Shown here piece after piece: positions 1 through 11,400 of a stretch of 64,000 bases of DNA. The stretch is from Halichondria panicea (Eukaryota > Porifera > Demospongiae > Suberitida > Halichondriidae): positions 4,217,378 through 4,281,377 of the forward strand of contig NC_087381.1 of NCBI RefSeq assembly GCF_963675165.1, given 5' to 3'. Made by a program: the position numbers and the translations under genes. The notes beneath the pieces were generated by a model. It was not told the origin of the DNA. It made no database searches and saw only the letters and a list, made by a program, of their open reading frames with translations. Positions within the stretch are counted from its first letter, which is position 1, and every line of letters starts with the position of its first letter.

Positions 1-193
1 CACATACACAAACTACACACCACACACACACGACTTGCACACACCACATACAGACCTAACCCCTCCACACACACACACACAAACACGGCGTGCACACCAC
101 ACACTCACACGCACACACACAACACACCACACACACACGGCTTGCACACCACACACGCACACACACAAACACAGCGTGCACACCCACCCCCCC

Positions 194-231
<38 letters not shown>

Positions 232-869
232 CACACCACACACACACATGGCTTGCACACACCACACACGCACACGCAACACAGTGTGCACACCACACAC
301 ACACACGGCTTACACACACACACACACTCCACACACTCACACACACAAATACGGCATGCACACCCCCCTCCCTCCCCACACACACAAACACACACACACA
401 CACATACACAAACAACACACCACACACACACACGACTTGCACTCACCACATAAGGACCTAACCCCTCCACACACACACACACACACAAATACGGCGTGCA
501 CACCACACACACACGGCTTTACACCACACACGCACACACACAAACACTGCGTGCACACCCACCCCCCCCACACACACACACACACACACAAACACGGCGT
601 GCACACCAAACACACCACACACACACGGCTTGCACACACCCCACACACACACGGCTTTTACACCACACACGCACACACACAAACACTGCATGCACACCCA
701 CCCCCCCCCACACACACACACACACACACAAACACGGCGTGCACACCAAACACACCACACACACACGGCTTGCACACACCACACACGCACACACCACACG
801 GCCTGCACACCACCTCCCCACACACACCACCTCCCCACACATACCATACACACGATGTGCACACCGCCT

Positions 870-907
<38 letters not shown>

Positions 908-915
908 CGTGCACA

Positions 916-948
<33 letters not shown>

Positions 949-1937
949 ACACACACACAAACAAGGCGTGCACACCAAACACACACACACACACACACAC
1001 ACCACACACACACAAACAAGGCGTGCACACGAAACACACACACACACACACACCACACACACACAAACAAGGCGTGCACACCAAACACACACACACACAC
1101 ACAACACACCACACACACGGCTTGCACACACCACACACGAACAAACCACACGGCCTGCACGCTACCACCCCACACACACCACACACACTACGTGCACACC
1201 GCCTCCACACACACACACACACAAACACGGCATGCACACCACACACACACACACACAACACACCACACACACACCACACACGCACACACAAACACGGCGT
1301 GCACACCACACACACACACACCACACACACACAAACAAGGCGTGCACACGAAACACACACACACACACACCACACACACACAAACAAGGCGTGCACACCA
1401 AACACACACACACACACAACACATCACACACACGGCTTGCACACACCACACACGCACAAACCACACAGCCTGCACACCACCACCCCACACACACCACACA
1501 CACGACGTGCACACCGCCTCCACACACACACACACAAACACGGCATGCACACCACACACACACAACACACCACACTCACACCACACACGCACACACACAA
1601 ACACGTCGTGCACACCACACACACACACACAACACACACACAACCACCACACACAACACACACCACACACACACAGCTTGCACACCACACACACGCACAC
1701 ACCACACGGCCTGCACACCCCCTCCCCACACAATCCACACACACGGCCTGCACACTTCCTCCACACACACACACACACAACACACCACACACACACGTCT
1801 TGCACACCACAAACACGCACACACCACACGGCCTGCACACCCCCTCCACACACACACACACAAGCACACCACACACCACACGGCCTGCACACCCCTTCCA
1901 CACACACACACACACACAAGCACACCACACACACACA

Positions 1938-1970
<33 letters not shown>

Positions 1971-2423
1971 CACACCACACACACACACAGCTTGCACACG
2001 GCGTGCACACCCCATACACACACACGGCGTACACACCCCCCCACACAACACACACACACTCACCGCCCCACACACACACACACAAACCCCTTCCCCTCCC
2101 CCCACACACACACACAAGTACGGCGTGAACACCATACACTCACAGACAAACACTCACACACACACATTCACACACACGTGCATACCCCCCTCCACACACA
2201 CACACACCCCCCACACCGCCTCCACACAAACACACACAAACACGACGTGCACACAACACATCACACATACACACGTCTTGCACACCACAAACACGCACAC
2301 ACCACACGGCCTGCACACCCCCTCTATACACACCCACACACAAGCACACCACACAAACGCACACACACAAACACACACACACACACGGCTTACCACACCA
2401 CACACACACACACACAAACACTT
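1..2423. repeat. CA-rich satellite with higher-order units
   Basis: Almost pure CA/CCA dinucleotide tract broken regularly by short GC-rich cores such as ggcgtgcacacc, ggcttgcacac and ggcctgcacac. A longer period is visible: the phrase acaccgcctccacac recurs near 862, 1197, 1515 and 2215, so two neighbouring copies lie about 320-335 bases apart. A roughly 62-base sub-unit (aacaaggcgtgcacacc plus a CA run) repeats at about 960-1090 and again at 1330-1420. Long stop-free frames on both strands (His/Thr on plus, Cys/Val on minus) are a by-product of the dinucleotide composition and not genes. Confidence 0.95.
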
Positions 2424-2505
2424 GAGAAAAGCTACCAAGTACAATGTCTTCTATCAAAGAGCCGCTGAAGGAGGTGGTTTCCATGCTCTGGATGATGGAT
2501 GATGC
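2424..2505. other. Unique island inside the CA/TG satellite
   Basis: About 80 bases of non-repetitive sequence. To its left the plus strand is CA-rich; to its right it is TG-rich up to the gap, so the island sits where the satellite switches orientation. Both strands offer a short open stretch: plus has an ATG at 2442 opening about 25 codons, and minus has a possible splice-bounded segment. Neither can be preferred. It could be an exon or only the core of an inverted satellite array. Confidence 0.4.
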
Positions 2506-2600
2506 GTGTGTGTTTGTGTGAGGAAGGGGTGTGCAGTGTGTTTGTTGTGTGTGTGTGGGTGTGTGTGTGTGTGGAGGAGGTGTGAGAAGGGGGGTGTGAC

Positions 2601-2800
2601 NNNNNNNNNNNNNNNNNNNNNNNNNNNNNNNNNNNNNNNNNNNNNNNNNNNNNNNNNNNNNNNNNNNNNNNNNNNNNNNNNNNNNNNNNNNNNNNNNNNN
2701 NNNNNNNNNNNNNNNNNNNNNNNNNNNNNNNNNNNNNNNNNNNNNNNNNNNNNNNNNNNNNNNNNNNNNNNNNNNNNNNNNNNNNNNNNNNNNNNNNNNN
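2601..2800. other. Assembly gap (200 Ns)
   Basis: Exactly 200 N characters, consistent with a scaffolding gap of nominal size next to the collapsed CA/TG satellite. The real length is unknown. Confidence 0.99.
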
Positions 2801-2851
2801 GTGCTCACTAGTTAGAGTTGTGCCAAGAAGCATTGTTTAGTGTTGGTAGTT

Positions 2852-3021
2852 TCAGTGCTTGGTAAGCGTGCAAAGACGGAGATAAGTGTCTCACTGACGA
2901 TTATCGATACATTCGGCAGCTCACTTCTCATGACCACCATTCCGTCCGCAAGCAAGTTATTCTTTCCAAATTTTGGGGAGCTGTTACTTTCTTACCCATC
3001 TGTAGATCCATGTAGTTAGTT
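2852..3021 (+). CDS. Possible terminal exon of an unknown gene
   Basis: A TTTCAG acceptor-like site at 2846-2851 is followed by an open stretch of about 55 codons ending in TAG at 3019-3021. The peptide (LGKRAKTEISVSL... to PSVDPCS) has a natural composition but matches no family I recognise. Any upstream exons would lie in the gap or satellite. The rest of 2801-3160 holds nothing else I can name. It may be chance. Confidence 0.2.
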
Positions 3022-3164
3022 TTGTGCAAAATTGTCTTGTGCTTCGTGCAATAGCCGCCGATTATAGGTGCCTGGCTAAGATGGGTTACTTACTCTACTA
3101 GTGTTCTAGAAGGTTCTTTCTCGTATTGTTTTTGTAAATAGCCTGTGTACGTATTTTGTATGTA

Positions 3165-3366
3165 CCGTATAGAGGGTAATTTTCGTGAGGCAAAATATTC
3201 GTGGTTTTCGTGGTTGAAGGTCTGACCACAAATATTTTACCCACAAATGAAGCAACTTTGCCTATCTTTACCTACAGTGCAAGCTCCAACCACGAAAATA
3301 TTACAAAATGTCTCAATATTGCTGAACCACGAATATTTGTCCCCCCGAAAATTACCTGCTGTACGG
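3165..3366. mobile_element. MITE, CCGTATAG family, copy 1
   Basis: Inverted terminal repeats starting CCGTATAG(a/c)GGGTAATTTTCG, flanked by TA on both sides (3163-3164 and 3367-3368), as expected for a Tc1/mariner-type target duplication. The interior is itself partly palindromic. A second copy in reverse orientation lies at 44369-44573 in a MOGS intron. No coding capacity. 3369-3832 holds no further feature I can identify. Confidence 0.8.
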
Positions 3367-3832
3367 TATCAGAGTTCTGAATTATCTCAGTAGTCATAAG
3401 TATAATACGTGTCTATACTCAGGGGCATAACCAGCAATGAGGCAGAGGAGCTAGGCCCTTTTGCCTCCTGTACTTTTGAACTTCAAGTATAATGTGACTA
3501 ACCTCTGTCTAGCTAACTTCTGGATAACTAGCTAACTAGATATAGAATGAGCAGAAAATGAGCTCTTCACTGTCTTGTTGATGTAGAAAAGAGAAGAAGA
3601 GCAGGTAAATAGCAGTTTACTGCCATTTGCATGCACTTCTATGCGATAATTAGTGGGTGTGATTTTCTTCCCGTAAATTTTCTAGTTACGTCCCTGCTAT
3701 ACTAATTGTACATTCATTCATGCATTGTGAATTGGTGATACATTTAATGCATACTGTCCTTATACAGTGAATGGTGTCAAGAGTACAACTTGAAGTACAT
3801 GTAAATCATAGAATGTACGAATGATGGTATAA

Positions 3833-5402
3833 TTATAATTGCTTACGTGCTCGCAATTTCTGTTCCAGATCGGTTGATAAATACGATGTTTGTGAAGATC
3901 GTCCAAGAACAATTTGTAGCTCTTCATAAGTCAGATTACTTGTTCCACTGAGTAGCTCCGTAATATTCAAATCTGGTTCATCAACCAGCGGTGGGGTCAC
4001 TTTCTGTAAAATTATTCCAAGGAGATTAGACTCTTTGTCTTCAATTTTGGTTCCATCTGTGCAATCAATGAAAATTCTAATTAGGCAACTGAACATTTCA
4101 TGAATTGACCTTAAGACACTAAACATAAAATCTACATACCAATTTCTAGTGTAGCCGAAAATGAAGAGACGTGAAGATTCGAATCAAGTTTGTGTGTAAC
4201 GTTACACTTGTAGATTCCACGGTGCTTGGACAAAGATTTCAAAACAACCAGTTTCCTTGTTTTTGCTCCTCTATAGTTAACGTTGCTGGCTAATATACTC
4301 TGATCATTAAAGCACCAGTTGTACAAGACCTGCCCAGGAGACATCACACTGATGAAGAAATTAGCATCCTCACCAACTTTAGTGAGCACATCCTTGGGAT
4401 GTTCTTTAATGTGCCATTTCATCTCAATCGTAGTCTCAATCTCACTGGCAATGTCTCCCCGACCAAGAGCAGGGGATTTGAGAGCCTCAATGAGAGCGGA
4501 CCAGGAGGGGGGAGGGTCGGTCTGGGTCAACCAGTGCTCCAGCATGTCAGTTAAACAAGCTCCAGCTACATGACGAAGGTTGTGCTGAATCTCCTGTGGG
4601 AAGAAAATCACAACATGATCAACTTCGTTATGACTTCACTAATAAACCTATATTACCGTATAGCTAGAAATTTCTGCAGCCCAAAAATTCTGCGAATAGC
4701 TGTAAAAACACCTTCTGCGAATAATAATAATGTCTGCGAATTAAACTTTCAACTGTTATTAGGTGTGGTTAATAAGCATTAGCGGATAATATTTCTGCGT
4801 TTAATTATTCATTAGCAGATTTCGCAAAATTTTTGGGCCGCAGAAATTTCTAGCTATACGGTATATTACGAGAATGAAATAATAATTATATAGAGCACAT
4901 TAGCCTAGGGATATAGGTTGAAGGAACATTCCTCACCTCTAATTTCCCCATGGTAACTCCCAACTGTTCTCCCAGACACTTCCATTTGGCTCTTGCTTCC
5001 CATGTGACCTCTCTCACCACCTTCAAGTGCTGGTCCACACTGAGTGGCTCTGTATAGCAAGCAATTCAAGTGAAATCAATGCAAATAGATTATGGTACAA
5101 ACCTTTTTGGACAAATACATTTTGCTGATCCTGAGAGGGAATGGATAATTCACCATCTCTACATACTCCCAACACATCCTGCACATTCAGGAGTTAGTTA
5201 ATGCAATGTACTGTACACACACGATTGTACAACATACCTGATGTGTCTCCATGTCTGCTGCAATGTCTGCTCGATTGATGATGGGGCACTTTAGTGCTCT
5301 AATGAGGGCCGACCAGGAGGGGGGAGGGGAGAGTCTCCTCACCCAGTGCTGCAACATGACATGGAACCCAGCTTCTAACGATGGGTGGTCACGCTCAATG
5401 AC
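3833..5402 (-). CDS. Tandem death domains and Ig-like tail (3' exons of the ROCO gene)
   Basis: Five exons at the 3' end. Two complete death folds share the same helix-5 phrase (PPPSWSALI) and similar ends, so they look like a tandem duplication. The first is assembled from the exon at 9892-9786 plus 5402-5238, the second from 5049-4937 plus 4593-4140. The latter exon runs on into an Ig-like domain (VLYNWCFNDQ, then GIYKCNVTHKL, giving the W and paired-Cys pattern). Death fold followed by Ig is known from MALT1; no paracaspase domain is seen here. A last exon of about 74 codons has no recognisable fold. Confidence 0.8.
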
Positions 5403-8400
5403 CTGGACATGACAACAATGTCTAAAAATAATGTCTAAATGATGAGTATTCGCTGCATTACATGATTGTCACTCTGACACCGTATAGCGGGATATGTTGA
5501 ACATATAATTTCAAGGTTGAACTGTAACTGATTATGACTTATTAGTTATTGCATCATTTAGTCTATATATTTAGTAACTATTCTAGAACATTCTGGTTCT
5601 TATTTAACCATGTGTATGATTGTTTAATGTCAGTCTTGTCAGTTTCCATTGAACATAAACTTTGAACAGGTTATGGGCCCAGTCAACGCGAGGACTGTAG
5701 GAGACAATACTCAGAAGTAACAAAAGAACTAAGTCTATAGCTAGCCGAAGTATATCAGACAATTGCAGAACTAGATCTAGCTGAGAGCTACACGTTTGAG
5801 AAAGTCTAGTATGGCAGGAACTGATGAGAAGTGGACGATCGAGAAGCTGGACAGCAAAAACTGGATAACTTGGAAGTTTCAGATGAAGCATCTGCTTTTG
5901 GCCAAAGGACTATGGAGTTTCGTTGATGGAACAGAAGTGCTAGCGGATAGTGCAGATGCAGCGGCACGGACTGATTTTCAGCAAAAGACGCAAAAGGCTT
6001 TCTCTACGATTGTCATGGCTGTCAGTGTTCCCCAACTCATCTCATTACGTCCACTGAGAGTCCGAGTGATGCGTGGACAGCACTCAAAAATCAATTCGAG
6101 AGAGGAACTTTAGCCAACAAGCTGATGTTGAAGAAGCAGTACTTCAGAATGGAAATGACAGAGAACACTATACTGTTGAGTCACACCTTAAAACCATGAA
6201 AGAACTTAACGACAGATTGGCAGCAATTGATGCGCCAATATCAGAAGAATACCAGGTGGTTACGCTCTTAGGAAGTCTGCCCAAACCATATGCTACCGTT
6301 GTCACAGCTCTTGAGACACAGTTGGAGAGACTAACTCTAGGAAATGTTTAACAGTCGATACTTCATTAGGAGAGAAAGCTAAGCGACACAAAACGAAGCG
6401 ATCCTGAAAGTACTGCCTTTATCGGATCCTCTAGTGAGAGGCAAAAACAGAAACGCACTGTAACATGTTTTGAATGTGGTGAGCCTGGACACTTTCGACG
6501 AGATTGTCCTGAATTTAAACAACGAATGGCTGCAAGAAAGATACACAGAGCCAAGCCAGCAGAGGAACAAGAGTCTGACTCGGAGGAGAGACTTGGAGCC
6601 TTTACAGCTGCAACCACGCCTGACAAGAGGCATAAATGGCTTATTGTCTCTGGGGCATCGAGCCACATGACACCCAGAAAATATTTGCTGAAAAACTACG
6701 AAGAGTTCAAAAAACCTGAGAAAGTCTGTTTAGGAGATGGGCGCACTGTTGAAGCTTTTGGCGCCGGGGAAACTCATTTAACAATGAAATTCAAAGTAAG
6801 CAAACCAAAACCATCAGTCATGTATCGTGTTCTCTATGTGCCAAAGCTCTCGTGTAATCTGTTTTCCGTGAGGGCAGCAGCAGATCGAGGAAATGTCAAG
6901 GCAAACTCAGTCGTAAGCCCTTCAAACCAGTGGGAGAGATTCGATCAACCAGAAGGCTACAGATTGTTCACAGTGATGTTTGTGGACCAATAGCAACCGA
7001 ATCAATTGGCAGAAAAAGATACTTCATCACCTTTACGGATGACTACAGCAGATGTACCAGAGTGTATTTCATGAGAAATAAGTCGGAGGCCTTCGAAAAA
7101 TTCAAAGAATTTGAAGCTGTAACTACCAATGATTGTGGACAGAGAATAGGAAATTACGTACCGATAATGGAGGCGAGTATGTTTCAACTGAGTTCAAAGA
7201 CTATCTGAAACAAAGAGGCATAAAGCAGGAGTTGATCGTTCCATATTCTCCTCAACAAAATGGAGTTGCAGAAAGAGTAAATCGCACTGTAATGGAATCA
7301 GCAAGGTCGATGTTGGCTCATGCAAAGTTGGCAGATCACTTATGGGCTGAAGCAGTTGCAGCAGCAGCATATGTAAAGGATCGCACACCAACTGCCTCCT
7401 TCAAAGAAAGTGCAACACCCTACGAGCGATGGTATGAAAAGAAGCCAAACGTAAGTCACTTGAAAGTATTTGGCTGTACCGCATATGCCCACATTCCCGA
7501 TTCTCGAAGACAAAAACTGGACAAAAAGGCTGAAAAGTTTCGTTTTGTTGGATACAGCATGGAGTCAAAAGGCTACCGTCTTCTAGACGACAAAGCTCTG
7601 AACATCGTTGTTCGCAGAGATGTGGTTTTCAATGAGAAGGACTTTAGTCAGCAAGAAGAAGTGGTTGTAGTTGATGCCCCTGAGGAAAGCGAACAGAATA
7701 CGCCAACTCCAGATGAGCACAGATATCCAGTCAGGGAAAGAAGACAACCACCGATACGATACGGCAGAGATGAGTTTGCCAGTTTGGGAACTGAAATCGA
7801 CGAAAGTTCCGGCTCAGTACCAAATAATTTGAAGGAAGCCCTCGAAAGTGACTTAACAAAAGAATGGCAAGCAGCGGCAGATTCTGAGTACCTATCACTT
7901 GTTGAAAACAACACATGGGACTTAGTGACCCTACCACCAAATAAAACAGCGATTGGATGCATTTGGATTTTCAAGATGAAGTACGGAGATGATGGTTCAG
8001 TGGCACGCTACAAAGGAAGACTAGTGGCCAAAGGATATTCATAAAAATATGGGGTCGACTACGAAGAGACCTTTGCACCTGTGGTGCGTTTTTCATCCAT
8101 CAGAGCTCTCCTTGCATTTGCAGTCCAAAATGATATGTTGGTACATCAAATGGACGTTCAAACTGCCTTCCTGAACGGTACTCTGGAAGAGGAAATATTC
8201 ATGCAACAACCAGAGGGATATATACGTGAAGGAGAGGCTCACCTTGTATGCCGACTGAACCGTTCATTATACGGGTTGAAACAGGCACCTCGATGCTGGA
8301 ACATTACGTTCAAGGACTTTATGGAGTCAAATGGTTTCAAGTCTAACTCAGCAGATCCTTGTGTTTTCATCAAGAAAGAAAATGACAGAACGACCATTGT

Positions 8401-11400
8401 GGCAGTATTATGTCGACGACCTGATTATTCTAACGAAGACTTCAGAAGAAATGCAGCATACAAAGGATATGTTTGCCAACCAGTTTAAGATGAAAGATCT
8501 TGGAAAACTACGCTACTGTCTTGGGATTAGTGTTGAACAGGATGAAAAAAATAGTCGAATGTGGATCCATCAAAAGCAATACATAACTTCAATGCTGTCG
8601 CGGTATGGACTATCCGAAGCTAATCCAGTGGCAACACCAATGGACTTCAATGTCACACTTGTTAAAGACGATAGCAAAAGCAATCACGTCGATCAAGCCC
8701 AGTATCAAAGCATGGTTGGAAGCTTGTTGTATGCAAGCACAGCAACAAGACCTGACATCGCCTTTGCCGTTGGAAGGGTGTCAAAATTCAGTTCAGCACC
8801 AACCACAGCACACCTCACTGCAGTCAAGAGGATTTTTCGTTATTTGAAAGGCACCATGCATCTTGGATTGTGCTATGAGAAGACAGCGAATGTAGACTTG
8901 ATTGGCTACTCAGATGCTGACTGGGCAGGAGATCATGATGATAGACACTCTACAAGTGGTCAGGTATTCTTGATGGGAAATGGAGCAGTTAGTTGGAGTA
9001 GCAGAAAGCAATCACTCGTGGCTTTATCGACTTCAGAAGCGGAGTATGTGGCACTCAGCCTTGCAACTCAAGAAGCGATATGGTTGAGAAGATTGATGTC
9101 TGACATCCGTGAATCTGCAGAAGAACCTACTAATCTGTTTGAAGACAACCAAGGAACAATTGCTATGGCAAAGAACCCGGTGTCTCATTCTCACACCAAA
9201 CATATTGATATCAAGTACCACTATGTGCGTGAAGCAATACAGAAGAAAGAAATCCAAGTGACTTATTGCCCAACTGAAAATATGCTAGCTGATTTGTTAA
9301 CCAAGTCACTTTCCCGAGTACGTCATGAAACACTTCGAAAACAAATGGGAATTTTGGAACTTCCTCAACCTTTCATTAAGTGAGAGTGTTGAACATATAA
9401 TTTCAAGGTTGAACTATAACTGATTATGACTTATTAGTTATTGCATCATTTAGTCTATATTTAGTAACTATTCTAGAACATTCTGACAAGTTCTTATTTA
9501 ACCATGTGTATGATTGTTTTTGTGTCAGTCTTGTCAGTTTCCATTGAACATAAACTTTGAACAGGATACTTTCGTATGGTGGACATTTTTCCCTCGTATA
9601 TTTTGTACTGAAGAGCATCTTAAGAAAATTAAAACTACGAAATTATTCTACCGCAATTGATTCAACGTCACTTTCCTGCATGAGCTGTACGAGTATTTTA
9701 AATACGAAATGGGTAGTTCATATGAAAATGTGCACCAACAAAAAATACTCGCTTCCGTTACACTCTATCAATTGAGGTTTCGTACCTTTCTAGTTTTGTA
9801 GTCAATATCCAGCTGTATTGCCAGACTGTACCAGTCAGCAGTGATTGCAATGACTGCATTCTTCACTTTATCTAGTGGTAGCAAGTCTTCTCCTGCATGT
9901 GGTGATGAACCATGAGGTCACAACTTGTAATTGAAAACACACAAACCTGCATCATCTGTAGCAGGAGGTTCTGGAAATACAGAGAGATCAACCTCGTTGT
10001 GAGCCACACCCGCTAGGTCCTGCATGCATGGGACCAAATAATGTGTATAATTATTAAGACAAATCAATTAATATACACATACAAACTATAATACTCACCA
10101 AAGGGTTTCTCCCAGTGAAGACGCTGTACTTGTTGAGAGTCTCCCTCAGACAGCTGTAAGTTCCCTCAGTCTCACTCTTCCACGTCTCAAGGGCCTGGAC
10201 CACCTCCTGTCTGGGACTGACTGACTGAATTTTGACAATGGAAGGGCTCAGGATTCTTTTGTACATGCGACTGTTTCGAACTACTTGATCCTGTTTTTCA
10301 GGGTCAGAAATTTGGCTGGAAAAATATGAAATGAAAGCTCTGGAGATTTTCTCATCTTTCTTGGGATTTTTGTCACTGTGGATACACTGTATGGTGGGTT
10401 GATTCAGGCCAGCATACGGCTCAAACTGTACGAGGTGCTTGAAGGTGAGGCCATAATATTGTGTTGATTTCATCAGTCTTCTGTTGGAGGAGACAGCTGC
10501 TGCAATATCTTTGATGTTGACCAGTGAGAGGTCAGAGGGATTTTTCAGAGGATGCTTGACAACTTCATCTGGATCAATCACTGATTCAATCACGTTCACA
10601 TTGCGGCCAAAACATTCAACAGTCTCACGAATTGTGCTCATAATTCTGGAGCGATGAATCAGACCTTCAGGTCGAACTGTGTCAGTGCGCACTTTGAGAA
10701 CAAGAGATCGGCCATTTTCAGCAAGCTCGAGGTGTGCAGTGATTCCATCATCATTGCACCAGCAGATCCCACTCTTCCACACAGAGCAGAATTTCTGTAG
10801 GGAAGGGACATCATGCATTATCTTACTGGGAGGGGCAAGGCGGAACGTGAACACTATCCTCAGAATGAGGACCTGAAGGCAGCGAGGATCGAAAAACTCT
10901 GTGTCTTGAGAGGTTTGGAGTATCCAACCAAAGTGGTACTTGATTCTTTGCGATTCTTTCCACATTTGCTCTGGTATTTTGATTCGAATGAGCCCGGGAA
11001 AGAAGAGATATCGAGTGTCAAACTCAGGAACAGAAGCATCTCTGTCAGTGGAAAAAGCAATCTCCTTTGAAATGCAATCTAAAAGTTGCTCATCTAAGAT
11101 TTCGAAACAAAGCTCTAAATGGGACATGAAGGCAATCAGCATCTCTATGTCGAAGCCATCAAATTCTTTCTTGAATTTCGACAAAGGCACCACTCCAGTG
11201 CTTGAAGCTAGCTGGCAGTGTTGGTGGAAACTTTCAGGAGCAAACACGGTCCCAGTGACTCTGGACAGAAGTGTTGCTTGGTTAATCACTAAGAAAGACT
11301 TCTCTGGAGAGCTGTCATTGCAGAGAAACAAGAGGAGACCTCTTTTATGCAGCTGGTCGCAGATCTCTACAAGGTGAGAGACGGTGCTGGGTATGAAAGA

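Larger units (their letters stand above)
5495..9563 (+). mobile_element. Ty1/copia LTR retrotransposon, decayed
   Basis: A complete element of 4069 bases inserted antisense in the intron between exons 9892-9786 and 5402-5238 of the ROCO gene. LTRs are 174 bases (5495-5668) and 177 bases (9387-9563), beginning TGTTG and ending ACA. The 5-base target duplication GGATA is at 5490-5494 and 9564-9568. The LTRs differ by only a few substitutions and small indels, so insertion was fairly recent, yet the coding region carries several frameshifts and stops. Domain order gag, protease, integrase, RT, RNase H identifies Ty1/copia rather than gypsy. Confidence 0.97.

Noticed and set aside
35..2502. Long His/Thr-rich open frames on plus and Cys/Val-rich frames on minus
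   Set aside because: They exist in all frames because CA/TG repeats lack stops; there is no start context, splice site or amino-acid diversity.
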